64,000 nucleotides of DNA from Nematocida ironsii (lineage: Eukaryota; Microsporidia): assembly GCA_001642415.1 (NCBI GenBank), contig LTDK01000083.1, positions 1 to 64,000 on the forward strand, given 5' to 3'. The translations under genes and the position numbers were made by a program. A model generated the notes under the pieces. That model did no database searches. It was not told the DNA's origin and saw only the letters and a program-made list of their open reading frames with translations. Below are positions 45,411 to 55,153 of the stretch, piece after piece (the stretch's first letter is position 1; every line of letters begins with the position of its first letter).

Positions 45411-45746
45411 TTATGAATTAATAGCAGCAGCATCAGTAGCTCCAGCAGCTTCAGTAGCTCCAGCAGATTTAGTAGCTTCAGTAACTCCAGCAGCTTCAGT
45501 AGCTCCAGCAGATTTAGTAGCTCCAGCAGCACTAGATGAACTGGATACATCAGTACTGGATGAACTGGATACATCAGTACTGGATACTTCTTCAATACTA
45601 GATTCTTCTAAAGAAGAAGAAGACCCAGCAGAAGCCACACCAATACCCTGCTTAGCAGTAGGATCATTATCCGATGCTCTTATGCTGTATATAGAAAGTA
45701 AAATTGCTATAAAAGATAAAAGTATTATTAATTGTTTGCTTGCCAT
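45411..45746 (-). CDS. Small secreted Ser/Ala-repeat protein
   Basis: 111 residues. A strong signal peptide (QLIILLSFIAILLSIYSIRAS) is followed by a low-complexity mature chain: first Ser/Glu-rich with repeats of SSTDVSSS, then Ala/Gly/Thr-rich with repeats of (K/T)SAGATEAAG. The DNA has two exact tandem copies of a 24-base unit at 45535-45558 and 45559-45582, and two copies of a longer unit in the Ala-rich half. No Cys. It is probably secreted and highly O-glycosylatable. Function and family are unknown. Confidence 0.7.
   Translation of the reverse strand: MASKQLIILLSFIAILLSIYSIRASDNDPTAKQGIGVASAGSSSSLEESSIEEVSSTDVSSSSSTDVSSSSSAAGATKSAGATEAAGVTEATKSAGATEAAGATDAAAINS
45535..45582 (-). repeat. 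24-base tandem repeat, two exact copies
   Basis: GATGAACTGGATACATCAGT plus ACTG occurs twice head to tail inside the small secreted gene. It keeps the frame and encodes the Ser/Asp repeat, so it is prone to slippage and length variation. Confidence 0.8.
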
Positions 45747-46290
45747 GTAGTTTGTATTTCTTCTAGTATTTATTCTTTTTTACTAATTCTAGACTAGGTT
45801 CCATCATTTTTCCAGCACCAATCAAAAATAGTCTAGAGTATATTTTTAGAATAAACTATATATAGGCTAAACTATTTTTACTCTATGAAAAACAAAATAT
45901 CCGAAACATGATAAAACATCTGACTAAACTACTAGATCCAACCAAATATTAATAGAACATAGAGATGAAAAAAAAGCGCATTTAGAATTACATAAATGAC
46001 AACCTGGTATGATGGATATAATTTGGGCAGGCTGTAAATCTATGCTTTTATAATTTATAAAATTCTTTGATGCATTAGGAACATAAAGCATTAAGCCAAT
46101 AAATAGTGCATCTTTAGGTATGCAGAAAGAGAAACCCGGCAAATTCTTTAAGGAACTCAGAAAGAGTATTAAATAGAAAATCAATAGGAAAAAACTATGA
46201 ATATACTATATAAGATATAAATAATACTTATTTTTAATAAATCATGACTAGTTCACATATAATAGCATTTATTAGTAGCAAATAGGACAG
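45747..46290. other. Tandem intergenic spacer
   Basis: A weak 86-codon minus-strand frame (45924-46184) with a hydrophobic start exists here but has no other support. No recognised gene. Confidence 0.45.
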
Positions 46291-48435
46291 TTATGTAAAA
46301 ATAGTAAGTTTATCGCCGTTTAGAGACCATGCCCCGATATCTACCTGCTTGCGGATGCATTCATCTATCTCATTCATGTCAAAGCGGCTGGCCTCTTGGT
46401 AGATTGCATCCAGCTCTAATACTTTATAAGATCCGCTGCACCCACCGGGCATTTCCATAATAATATCGTATATACTAATTGACTCACACCCAAGAAGACG
46501 AAGGACTTCTTCAACATCCTGAACTGTAACGGTTTTTCTTCTGTGTGCCTTTGCAAGTGCTTGGGAAAATCTGAGAACAGAAAGAACTCGTCTGGCTGTC
46601 CCTGGGAGACCCTTTCCAGGCATTTTTGCGTCCTTTGCTCGCTCAAGAGAATATGCGGAAACTATTCTTTCCTGGACACCTGGACCTAGGGTGGGCTCAA
46701 CCAGTTTGCATTTATTTATTTCCAATGCTAGCTTTTCAAATGGCATTACGCCTGAGATGGCGCCTTTTCTTTTGTGAACTCCTAGAATGTGTTTGCATAT
46801 TTCTTCATCTCCTTTTCCTGCTATGTCTTGGATGACCTTTACTGCATCAAATCGAGAAATAAGTGCGGTTGGAAGGCCTGCATTCCAGGCAATTCCCTTT
46901 TTCTCAACATATCTTCCCTTAATTGGGTTTGCTGCTGCTAAGACAGAGCACCTTGCGTTTAGTGTTGTGTTGATACCAGCCTTTGAGATGCTTATTCTAT
47001 GCTGCTCCATTGCCTCGTGGACACAGGACCGGTCGCTTTCATGCATTTTATCAAATTCATCAATACAGCAGATACCCCCATCACTCATGACCAGCGCACC
47101 TCCTTCAAGAATATGCTCTCCAGTTTCAGAGTCTCTTGAAACGCATGCAGTGAGACCTGCCCCGCTGGCGCCTTTTCCGGTTGTGAATATGCCCCTTGGC
47201 GAAAGCCTACACACTGCCTTTAAAAGCTGACTTTTTGCCACACCAGGATCACCAACTAAAAGAATGTTTATTTCACCACGAATTCGCAGCCCGCCTTCTG
47301 TGCATGTATCTCCTCCAATGAGCATTAGAAGCAAAAGCTTCTTTATATCATCCATTCCTGATATTTCGGGAGCTATTGATTTTGCCATCAGATCAACTGT
47401 GCTGGGTGAGTTCTCTTCGTCTGGTACATTCTCCTGCTGGTCATTCACATTACTTCTTTTATCCTCTGACTCGGCATCGACTGCACATTCTGCATACTCT
47501 GTGGCCCTGTCTCTTGGGGCAGCTGGCAGTGCGGATGCTTTTTTTGTGGGACATACATACGATCCAAGGATGTACGTGTCACTCAGCAGGCCCATTCGCA
47601 TTTTTTGAATGCCCTCATTTGGCTTTGGAAGGAATATTCCAGAAACTGCCACTTCTGTTCCAGGAACAGCTGTGCGCACAAGGCCGTCATAAACTTCAAC
47701 GTTAAGCGATCTTGGAACTCTTCCAGGCTCTACTTCTGAGGAAAGCTCCTGGATTCGGAAAACTTGCTTTGAGCGGAACTTAGAGGGACGAGTCTGCAGG
47801 TGCAGAGTACCCTTTGTTCTTCCTGCGCGGCACTTTTCAGATTGACATTCTGAGAGAGGAAGGAAGGTTTCTCCTTCTACTTCCTGGAATACTTCAGAAG
47901 TGCACGAATCACACATAAACACTGCCACTGAAATAGACGGGTGCACGTCTGATGCTTTGCTTATAATTCCCCGAATGCACACAAGGGACCCAATAATATC
48001 AGGGGTCACCTGATTGAAAGACAGGAAGTCTGTTCTGTATATGTTTACACTATAGTACCGAAGAATGCTCTTTGTGAGTACCTCAAACACAGATTTATTT
48101 GGATATCTTTCCATAACCCGAGCCTTTCTGTGCTCAAAGAATAAATCCTCCTTTGGCATTTCTATTTCCTCCTCCTTTAGCATTTCGTCCACAATTTCAT
48201 AGACAATCTCTCGGTATCTGCAAGTGTTGTTCAGAACCTCTGCATACAGGTCTGTATTTCCATCTTCAAGAATATCAGCTACGTTTATGTCGATTGTCTT
48301 GGTTTTAGGAAGGGTCTTTATTTGTGCCATGTACTTCAATGTGCCTGCACTCTCAAAGGTAAAGAGAAACCTTCGCATTGTGTCTTTGCTCAGTGCATAG
48401 TCCTTCTCGATTCTATACTGCCGTAGATCCTCCAT
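46291..48435 (-). CDS. MCM7: MCM7 replicative helicase subunit
   Basis: 714 residues, AAA+ subunit of the CMG helicase. The N-terminal domain has a zinc site (Cys175, Cys178, Cys197, Cys202). The ATPase has Walker A GDPGVAKS (395-402), Walker B CCIDEFDKM (456-464) and the arginine-finger SRFD. Mcm7-specific features are the extended N-terminus (YALSKDTMRRFLFTF), QTRPSKFRSKQVFRIQE and VPRSLNVEV, and GLLSDTYIL, which match Mcm7 (QTRGSRF.KFQE..MQE, IPRSITV, GLLSETYLE). It ends with the winged-helix-like C-terminus. Complete and likely functional. Confidence 0.95.
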   Translation of the reverse strand: MEDLRQYRIEKDYALSKDTMRRFLFTFESAGTLKYMAQIKTLPKTKTIDINVADILEDGNTDLYAEVLNNTCRYREIVYEIVDEMLKEEEIEMPKEDLFFEHRKARVMERYPNKSVFEVLTKSILRYYSVNIYRTDFLSFNQVTPDIIGSLVCIRGIISKASDVHPSISVAVFMCDSCTSEVFQEVEGETFLPLSECQSEKCRAGRTKGTLHLQTRPSKFRSKQVFRIQELSSEVEPGRVPRSLNVEVYDGLVRTAVPGTEVAVSGIFLPKPNEGIQKMRMGLLSDTYILGSYVCPTKKASALPAAPRDRATEYAECAVDAESEDKRSNVNDQQENVPDEENSPSTVDLMAKSIAPEISGMDDIKKLLLLMLIGGDTCTEGGLRIRGEINILLVGDPGVAKSQLLKAVCRLSPRGIFTTGKGASGAGLTACVSRDSETGEHILEGGALVMSDGGICCIDEFDKMHESDRSCVHEAMEQHRISISKAGINTTLNARCSVLAAANPIKGRYVEKKGIAWNAGLPTALISRFDAVKVIQDIAGKGDEEICKHILGVHKRKGAISGVMPFEKLALEINKCKLVEPTLGPGVQERIVSAYSLERAKDAKMPGKGLPGTARRVLSVLRFSQALAKAHRRKTVTVQDVEEVLRLLGCESISIYDIIMEMPGGCSGSYKVLELDAIYQEASRFDMNEIDECIRKQVDIGAWSLNGDKLTIFT

Positions 48436-48650
48436 TAGAAAAAATAAAATATCCAGATTTAATCCCAGAAAAGCACTAATACATGCTATTATTATTTATA
48501 AGAAATTATGAAATCATAAAAGAAAGTTTAACCATAAATTTATATACACAGTATAGAATGTTTTTTATTCAAGCGCGCAGGCGCACTTCACTAACTAGAA
48601 CCCCATAAAGGACCGCCTACGAGAGTGCTCAAAAGAAATAAGTGGTGCGT

Positions 48651-48842
48651 TTATATTGGCCTAACAATGTATAAAGCATCTATTTTATGAAGAACTCCAT
48701 TTATAAGGACTCCTGCATCTGGGGCTGGCCCAAGGTCAATGGTGTACTCCACGCCATTAATAGAGAACTCTGTGCCAACTGATGCATTTTTTGGAAGGTC
48801 AGAAACGGAAAGGATCTTTGGCAGCTGGAAAAGAATTTGCAT
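48651..48842 (-). CDS. Small protein, unknown, 63 aa
   Basis: 63 residues from the ATG at 48842. The open frame continues upstream through a tRNA gene, which cannot be coding, so this start is preferred. It reads LPKILSVSDLPKNASVGTEF, then a beta-rich segment (INGVEYTID...GVLINGVLHKIDALYIV). No signal peptide or membrane span. It starts 18 bases after the tRNA 3' end, inside the run that should terminate Pol III. It may be a small nuclear or cytosolic subunit protein; I do not recognise it. Confidence 0.5.
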   Translation of the reverse strand: MQILFQLPKILSVSDLPKNASVGTEFSINGVEYTIDLGPAPDAGVLINGVLHKIDALYIVRPI

Positions 48843-48859
48843 GGGGAAAATAAAAAAAA

Positions 48860-48931
48860 AGGCTCTTAGCAGATTCGAACCACTGACCTTTGCTTTACGA
48901 GAGCAACGCTCTACCCCTGAGCTAAAGAGCC
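48860..48931 (-). tRNA. tRNA-Thr(CGU)
   Basis: 72 nucleotides, full cloverleaf. Acceptor GGCTCTT pairs with AAGAGCC. D arm GCTC...GAGC; anticodon stem TTGCT/AGCAA around the loop CTCGTAA, giving anticodon CGT (Thr, codon ACG). T arm has GGTTCGAATC. No intron. On the minus strand a run of eight or nine T follows immediately as Pol III terminator. Confidence 0.93.
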
Positions 48932-48976
48932 TATACACGTATTAGAAGCATATGCATCCTTTTATTTCATGTGGGT

Positions 48977-51856
48977 ATGTGTATAAATGAAAAGCAAAAT
49001 AGCAAAATTCAAATGCATGAAGGAAAGAACTGCGTAGGATGCGAAGAGTGTGGGAGAAAAAAAGAAAGCAAAAAGATAAGCATAAGCGATGCGTTCCTTT
49101 CAAAAGCAAGATATACTAAAAGTCCAACGTACTACACAAATATAGGAGTTGATAGAGCAAATGGCGTAGGAGCATCGCACATTTCCCCATCTTCTTTTTC
49201 TTCCCCATCTCATTTTGAATCTGGTTCATTGGGCGGGAGAGAGTCTGGCGGTGGGCGCGGAAGGGATATGTACTTTGTGCCCAAGGAGGAGGGGGTATTT
49301 CCCTCTGAAGTAGAGTTCCCCAAGAAAATTCAGAAAATAGAGGGAATTTCCCCAGGGGGGGTGGGTTCAGTGATGAAAAATACAGGAAGAGAGTCAAACT
49401 CAATAGGCGCGTCATCTGTCTATCAGAAGAAGGTTGTTGCTGTTCCTATGACAAACTCGTTTTCTTTTAACAGTGTTCCCTCTGAGGACTCGTGGGAAAG
49501 AGGTGTTTCAAAGAGAACAAACATGCCATATGCATCCTCTAATAGTGCATTGGGAGGAAGCGGCGAGGGCGAGGTTTTGAGAGGAGCACACCTAGGGATA
49601 GGCGGATATGGGGAGAGAGAACCTTCTTATCAGAGCATCCATTATTCTTCTGTGTTTGATCAAGATAATGGAGGCATTTCTATTATGAATTCGTCTAGCA
49701 TGGGGGTGGTTGGAGGTGGATACAATAATGACTCGCCTATATCAGACCATCGCATGCATGCGTTAGAAAGCCAGGGAGGGAGCATGGGGCTTCACAGAAG
49801 AAGTCCTTCTATGCCCAGGCCGCAGGGTGTTTCTGGATCTGCTGGGGGAACATTTTCTTCTTTTTCAACACCAGATGCTTTTAACTATTTATCTGCTAAT
49901 AGCTCTGCTACTAGCTGCAATTTAAGTATGGGAAGCGAAGACTCGCCTAGGTTTCTTCAGGGCCGCTCTAGCTATGCTATGCGGGGCGAAGGCACAGAGC
50001 CTATTTACAATACCCTGCGGCAGGAGCCAGGAGTACGGGCTGCATATAATCCATTAACTGACACAGCATACCAAACAGCCCAGATCTCTCAGCTAAAACA
50101 CAAAGTGATTCTTTCCGACGCCATTTTCCCGTTTATTGATTTCACGCTGGACTTCACAAAGCAGCATTTGCTAGTAAATGAGACACTGGGTCTTCCTAGG
50201 CTGCAGCCACATAACACAGCACTGACAAAAAATATTATGGACATGGTTATTTCTAATGGCGGGCTGCAGATAGTAGATGAAAAGAGCATGTGGGGAGTGA
50301 TTGTGAAGGAGCTAGGGCAAAAAGCAGAAGACACGCACAAGCTTCGGATGTATTATATTATAGTGTGCTATCCATATGAACAGATAATTCGCATTTATAA
50401 GTCTGCATCTGAAGTCCCACAACCAATTATTATTGTGTACATCGAGCCAAAGAAGGCGGACATGCTACCTGAGATTATAAATATGGTTGGACAGAAAAAG
50501 AAAAAGACAGAGGAGCGGCCTCAGATAAGTGCTAAGATTGTGGAGACAAGTGGTATTTTAGAAATAGCTGTGGTTATGAACGAGATGTATGCAAGCGGTG
50601 TGCGAAACAGTCAGGAGCTAATGGAAACACTTATACATATGAAGTCACTTACATGCACCTCTGGCATAGTGAAGAGCGTATTTTCATGCCTGGACATGGC
50701 GCTCATTGAGAAACAGCTCCGTGTGATTATGGTGGAGTGGATTTCCAAAAAGGTGGAAGACATTTCGTCAAAAGACATACCAGATGTGGAAAAAAGAATT
50801 ATACAGACATATGAAGAAATTCTAGGGCAATCTGTGGATAGATGTATAGAGCAGCAGAAAGGAGGGGATGCAGAAGAAGCAGGTAATGTTGGGCAGGACT
50901 CTGATGAAAGCCAGCAAGAAATAACTGCGCGGGATTTGAACAGGCAGGATGATAGCCAGACAAAACAGAAAAGACTCTGCATGAAAAATTATAGCGAGCA
51001 TGATGAAGTATATGTGTATCCAACGATTGATATCTGTGAAGAACCAGTAGTACCAAGTGGTGCATGCACTGCGCATGAACACTGCGCAATATATCAGCAC
51101 AGCAGGTGCCCGTGTGGGAAGTCTCTAGTCAAGTTTGATACGCCTGCAGATATTTATTATAGCGTGCTTCTTTTTCTAGCAAAATCTAGCTCAGTGTCTG
51201 TATCTGTTAATACTATATCTCTCCTTGCTCGGTTGTTAGAAACCATGCCAGCTTTGATGTTTTCTTTTAAGTACAAGTACATATATAAGGCAATGATAAT
51301 TCTATGGAACATTTTAAAGGGCCAAAAATCTCGGAGCTTTCTGGAAGCCGGCGGCATTTGCACGCGGCTGGCTGGGGATGGATTTTCCAAGCTATCAAGG
51401 GAGGTTTCCAAGCTTCTGAGTTCTCCAATTCTGTCAAAACAAGATATTTTGTCGGTAATATCAAATGGACAGCTAGAGATAATTATGAAAATTGCAAATT
51501 CGCCGAACGGCCAAAGCATATTATCGCATACCCGGGTGCAGAGGCTTGCTGAAATATGGAGATATCTGCTTTTTCTAGTCTGCAGCAATTTCTTTTCTGA
51601 GAAAAATGCAGAGTTTCTGGAAACTACTCTTACTTCGATAGATGGGCTTTCAGTATACTTGCGATGCCATCTTGAGAAGTCAAGCGAGCTTTCTCAAGTT
51701 CTTGGTATTATGGAAATAGAAAGTGGCGGGTGGGTGCTAGATGTGCTTTCGTCTGACGTTTTCACAGACTCTGTCTACTTATTGTGCGATTTCATATTTT
51801 CAGCAAACTCTCTGGCCGCTGTACCGCAAACTGGGCATGTACTATTACAACAATAA
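48977..51856 (+). CDS. ARID-domain protein, Swi1/ARID1-like
   Basis: 959 residues from the ATG at 48977 (frame open to GTG 48971). Residues ~20-30 have a Cys cluster (CVGCEECG). Residues 35-370 are Ser/Gly-rich and disordered. Residues ~392-475 form an ARID: FTLDFTKQHL...TALTKNIMDMVISNGG, then EKSMWGVIVKELGQ and YYIIVCYPYEQ, matching LYxxVxxRGG, W..VA..LG and Y..YLxPYE. The C-terminal 450 residues are helical and armadillo-like, with a Cys/His cluster (CTAHEHCAIYQHSRCPC). This order (disordered N-terminus, ARID, helical repeat C-terminus) is that of Swi1/BAF250 of SWI/SNF. Direct orthology is an inference. Confidence 0.7.
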   Translation: MCINEKQNSKIQMHEGKNCVGCEECGRKKESKKISISDAFLSKARYTKSPTYYTNIGVDRANGVGASHISPSSFSSPSHFESGSLGGRESGGGRGRDMYFVPKEEGVFPSEVEFPKKIQKIEGISPGGVGSVMKNTGRESNSIGASSVYQKKVVAVPMTNSFSFNSVPSEDSWERGVSKRTNMPYASSNSALGGSGEGEVLRGAHLGIGGYGEREPSYQSIHYSSVFDQDNGGISIMNSSSMGVVGGGYNNDSPISDHRMHALESQGGSMGLHRRSPSMPRPQGVSGSAGGTFSSFSTPDAFNYLSANSSATSCNLSMGSEDSPRFLQGRSSYAMRGEGTEPIYNTLRQEPGVRAAYNPLTDTAYQTAQISQLKHKVILSDAIFPFIDFTLDFTKQHLLVNETLGLPRLQPHNTALTKNIMDMVISNGGLQIVDEKSMWGVIVKELGQKAEDTHKLRMYYIIVCYPYEQIIRIYKSASEVPQPIIIVYIEPKKADMLPEIINMVGQKKKKTEERPQISAKIVETSGILEIAVVMNEMYASGVRNSQELMETLIHMKSLTCTSGIVKSVFSCLDMALIEKQLRVIMVEWISKKVEDISSKDIPDVEKRIIQTYEEILGQSVDRCIEQQKGGDAEEAGNVGQDSDESQQEITARDLNRQDDSQTKQKRLCMKNYSEHDEVYVYPTIDICEEPVVPSGACTAHEHCAIYQHSRCPCGKSLVKFDTPADIYYSVLLFLAKSSSVSVSVNTISLLARLLETMPALMFSFKYKYIYKAMIILWNILKGQKSRSFLEAGGICTRLAGDGFSKLSREVSKLLSSPILSKQDILSVISNGQLEIIMKIANSPNGQSILSHTRVQRLAEIWRYLLFLVCSNFFSEKNAEFLETTLTSIDGLSVYLRCHLEKSSELSQVLGIMEIESGGWVLDVLSSDVFTDSVYLLCDFIFSANSLAAVPQTGHVLLQQ

Positions 51857-51878
51857 AATATTAACTTTCTAATCTTCT

Positions 51879-51888
51879 TTCGGGTTAT
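51879..51888 (+). promoter_or_regulatory. TTCGGGTTAT motif
   Basis: An exact copy, 23 bases after the stop codon of the ARID gene. Confidence 0.35.
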
Positions 51889-51977
51889 ATTTATTATAGT
51901 TTTTTGCTGGTTCAACGCATATTTCTTGCCTTTACATATCCAGCGTTGTATAGTGCGGCAGATTTAAAAACCAATTA

Positions 51978-52199
51978 TTAGTATGGAAGAGTGTATTCCC
52001 TTATTTGGAGAACTAAAAAGTATGTAAAAACAAAACAGATGAAAAAAGAACAAAAAAATGCCTTAAAGCATATAAACTTAACTGCATGGCAATGCTTTAA
52101 AAGGGTCTTTCTTTTTTCATATATTTTTCTACGCTTTGGCTTTTTTAGGATTGTCTCCAACATCGCTCTTTCCAGAGTTTTATCCTCCATTTTTAACAC
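51978..52199 (-). CDS. Possible small tail-anchored protein
   Basis: A 73-residue frame: a basic, helical N-terminus (ILKKPKRRKIYEKRKTLLKH) followed by one hydrophobic span (FFCSFFICFVFTYFLVL) near the C-terminus. This is the arrangement of a tail-anchored protein. An overlapping + strand frame (51991-52224) is as long, and the two share an imperfect hairpin, so one or both may be accidental. No family recognised. Confidence 0.3.
   Translation of the reverse strand: MLKMEDKTLERAMLETILKKPKRRKIYEKRKTLLKHCHAVKFICFKAFFCSFFICFVFTYFLVLQIREYTLPY
52039..52120. repeat. Imperfect inverted repeat, ~30-bp arms
   Basis: The arm ATGAAAAAAGAA...TTAAAGCAT (52039-52071) pairs with ATGCTTTAA...TTCTTTTTTCAT (52092-52120) apart from a few central bases, with a 20-base loop. 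Confidence 0.6.
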
Positions 52200-52842
52200 A
52201 AAATTAGAATTGCTGAAAATCTAGAGAGGACTCCTTTAATAAAACACTAAAAAGCATTAGATTATGCAGAATAGAATTAATTTAAATATGAAAAATGCCA
52301 CAAAGGTATAGACCATTATTTATATGGGAAGGGGCAGTGCCTTTGTGTGATTCTTTCATTTACTTTCTACTTTATGTAGCAACAACCCGAAATCATTATT
52401 TGCCCACTATTTTGTATTTAGGCATGGATAGTCATAATCCATAAAGAACAGCCAGATATTCAAATATAATAGACGGTAAACAATTTGGAGCATCTTCTTC
52501 TATATTTACTTTATTTATCAGATGTAGAACTTATAAGTGCATACCTAAAAATTAACATGCCTTCATATAACCCGAGTCATAACCAGAAATAACCGGGAAT
52601 TCTGGAAAACAATATACAGCAATCCCTTTAAATATGGAAATTAATTTTAAAACACTGAAAAATATAAAAAGAAAGAATAAACACTCTTTAAACAGACATT
52701 TATTATTATCTGATGGATTATAAATGGATAGGAAAATTTATAGTAAAAACCATTTCAGGGTATTTTAAAACTTGGATTGTTTTTATTAAAGTCTAAAGTG
52801 ATTTTTTTATATAATCAGCATTTTATAAATTTGAACTATTTA
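52200..52842. other. Intergenic spacer rich in motif relatives
   Basis: Contains CAACCCGAAA (near 52383), TATAACCCGAG (near 52566) and AATAACCGGGAATT (near 52588). No supported gene. Confidence 0.45.
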
Positions 52843-53700
52843 TTAATTACCAGACCAGCAAACTTGAGAGTTATGAATAGACTCATTGTCAAGTATTTCA
52901 TAGTATGGGGTTATATCAACTGAATTTAGAGCAATTTTAAATGAGCTTGGCATTTCATTGTGTATGCTTGAACTAAGCAGAGTGGCAATGTCAGTGATCT
53001 CTTTTTTTGTTGGGATGGACTCTCCAGATAGGGTCAAGTTGTTCTTTATATATCTAGAAATTGGTAAAAGAATTTTGTTTGTTGTCACATAGCACAAATC
53101 CTCTATTACTCGCAGCACGCTCTGGTTTGCATTTTCTGCGTGTGTAGAAACAGTTGCTGCACACACTGGCTGCAGTGCAGTAGTACTATTTACATTAGTG
53201 TAGTCTATCTGGTTATACCCTATTGGGCTCAGTAATTCTATATATCTTCCATTTTGTATATAGCATGTGTATGCATTGTTCTCTATCATGCTATTGCAGT
53301 TGTTTAGTGCTAGCAAATGCCACTTGCTCATTATGTATGTAACTATGCACATGATCATGAAAAGAGTAAAGATGGCGCTTGTGGCTATGATTGCTACTAG
53401 ATAAGTCTTGCTATTTCGAATAGTATTGATTATTTTTAAGCACTTCATTTTTAGCCTGAGAAAGGGTATATTCTTTTGTTCTACTTGGACTGGTGCATTT
53501 TCTATTTTATTATAAAACAAATCCTCACTTACGTCGTACTTGATCTTGTTGTTTAAGAATGATTTATGTGTTGTTTTTCTTATATTGTATTTCTGTTCAT
53601 GCCTTTCTAAGCCAGTAGACCCAGATAATTTCAAACTCTCACTCGTGCAAAAACAAGCGGCAGTGCACATAAGTATATATATGGCTATCTGTATGCTCAT
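52843..53700 (-). CDS. Secreted single-span membrane protein, unknown
   Basis: 285 residues. The signal peptide (IQIAIYILMCTAACFCTS) gives way to a basic ~70-residue stretch, then one membrane span at about residues 101-124 (LVAIIATSAIFTLFMIMCIVTYIM). The C-terminal ~160 residues carry about six Cys and several N-x-S/T sites, so this side is probably luminal or surface-exposed and disulfide-bonded. Two hydrophobic segments suggest a cleaved signal plus type I anchor. No family recognised. It starts the accessory block of orphan membrane and secreted genes. Confidence 0.7.
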   Translation of the reverse strand: MSIQIAIYILMCTAACFCTSESLKLSGSTGLERHEQKYNIRKTTHKSFLNNKIKYDVSEDLFYNKIENAPVQVEQKNIPFLRLKMKCLKIINTIRNSKTYLVAIIATSAIFTLFMIMCIVTYIMSKWHLLALNNCNSMIENNAYTCYIQNGRYIELLSPIGYNQIDYTNVNSTTALQPVCAATVSTHAENANQSVLRVIEDLCYVTTNKILLPISRYIKNNLTLSGESIPTKKEITDIATLLSSSIHNEMPSSFKIALNSVDITPYYEILDNESIHNSQVCWSGN

Positions 53701-54179
53701 TAATATTCAGATTTACATTTTTCTGTTTATAAATATGCAGTTTAATGTATCATAAAATGCCAAATGTCATCTGCCCAATTCAAATATTTTAATTTATATT
53801 TTAACGTGTCTACTTTAAATGTGCCACACTAATAATATAAAAAGTCACTTTTATAACAATATTTAAATTATTGCAGGCATTTATATTTTACACACAATCA
53901 TAAATAAATAAGATTCTTTATATTTAATTATTCTGTGGCATTTATGCACTGTTTCGGATTGGATTAGACAAATTAGCAATACGCAAGAGTTTTTAGAAAA
54001 TATTTATTAAACAATGATTTTTATAAATATTAAAGGCATTTTCATTTGCTTTCTCGGCACTGCCATTAATCAATTTCACTATAGCATTAACTAGAGTTGG
54101 GTTAGCTTTTAAACTAGCAGGAGATATTTTTAATATTAAAATGGCGCAAATTACTATTTTATATTATGCAAATCTATGG
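53701..54179. other. Tandem intergenic spacer
   Basis: AT-rich, no gene. Contains TTTCGGATTGGATT near 53954. Confidence 0.45.
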
Positions 54180-55037
54180 TTATTCCAGGTTATCGCCTCT
54201 TTTAGATTTTTCTTTTAAATCCAATATAAAAATTATGTAACTTAAAACTGCTATTATCTTAAATTCAATTAAAAACTCAAGCAAACTCAGTGGATCTTTC
54301 TTTAAAAACGCTAAGTATATTAATTCTATTCCAAGGTATGCAGTTGATAGGTACGCCATAAAATACCACGGACAGTTGTATCGATTGTATCGGGCATGCA
54401 TGTTGTGCATTATATATATAGGCATCACCCTGGTATGAATTGTGCGCATTAAGCCAACAACTGACATGTTAAACAGTAGCGTGAGAAGGATTGATTTTAG
54501 AGTTTGCCCCTGCCTATAGTAAACCTCTGCTGTAATGTGGCATGAAGTTAAAACTAGAACCCCGATAATAAATAGCTCACACGCGTATAAAAATAGCATA
54601 TATAGAGAGCCAAACATACTTGTTTCCAGGTTATAATTAGGCTCTTTTTCATCTAAATCTAAAGTAATACTTATCAACATCTGAGGAACTGTAGAAATGC
54701 TAATCAACACTGTATACATATATGCCAGTATAGCCACACACACTGCCAAATTAAAAATATTTACAATACAGCCCCATGGATTGTATATGATGCTTAAAAT
54801 ATTAATAATGTCAATTCCAAACAGTGAAAAGGTTTTTTCTGATGAAATAGCGACTTCTTCTGAACATATCTTGCATAATTTTAATATTGTTTTTTCTATA
54901 TTATTTTTTACCATCTGGTATATGAATAAACCCTGCATAGACTCCTGGAGTGTGGCAATGCTCTCTAACATAGATTTAGATAAAATATTTTTATTTAAAT
55001 AATAGATAAAACTTAAAAATAAACCCATGCATGCCAT
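54180..55037 (-). CDS. Multi-pass membrane protein, unknown
   Basis: 285 residues with about six hydrophobic segments (approximately 5-14, 85-115, 140-170, 183-203, 228-245, 258-272) and short loops. It contains a YNPWG turn before the second span and CPWYFMAYLSTAYLG before a later one. The N-terminal third has an amphipathic helical region with Cys pairs. The ATG at 55037 is used; a second Met three codons on is possible. No transporter signature is recognisable. It lies among orphan genes and has an exact ATAACCCGAA motif 106 bases upstream. The gene at 59863 has a broadly similar layout, but I see no convincing alignment. Confidence 0.65.
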   Translation of the reverse strand: MACMGLFLSFIYYLNKNILSKSMLESIATLQESMQGLFIYQMVKNNIEKTILKLCKICSEEVAISSEKTFSLFGIDIINILSIIYNPWGCIVNIFNLAVCVAILAYMYTVLISISTVPQMLISITLDLDEKEPNYNLETSMFGSLYMLFLYACELFIIGVLVLTSCHITAEVYYRQGQTLKSILLTLLFNMSVVGLMRTIHTRVMPIYIMHNMHARYNRYNCPWYFMAYLSTAYLGIELIYLAFLKKDPLSLLEFLIEFKIIAVLSYIIFILDLKEKSKRGDNLE

Positions 55038-55143
55038 ACAACTGGCTTTCTTTAAATATATTAATTCTATCTTCAGTAATAAATAAAATATTATTATTCT
55101 TTATGTGTATATTATTTATATTCTGTATGGTATAAATATTATT

Positions 55144-55153
55144 ATAACCCGAA
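55144..55153 (-). promoter_or_regulatory. ATAACCCGAA motif
   Basis: An exact copy, 106 bases upstream of the multi-pass gene start on the minus strand. Confidence 0.4.

Noticed and set aside
45924..46184. 86-codon minus frame with a hydrophobic start
   Set aside because: No codon or composition difference from the surrounding noncoding DNA and no family match; could be a relic at most.
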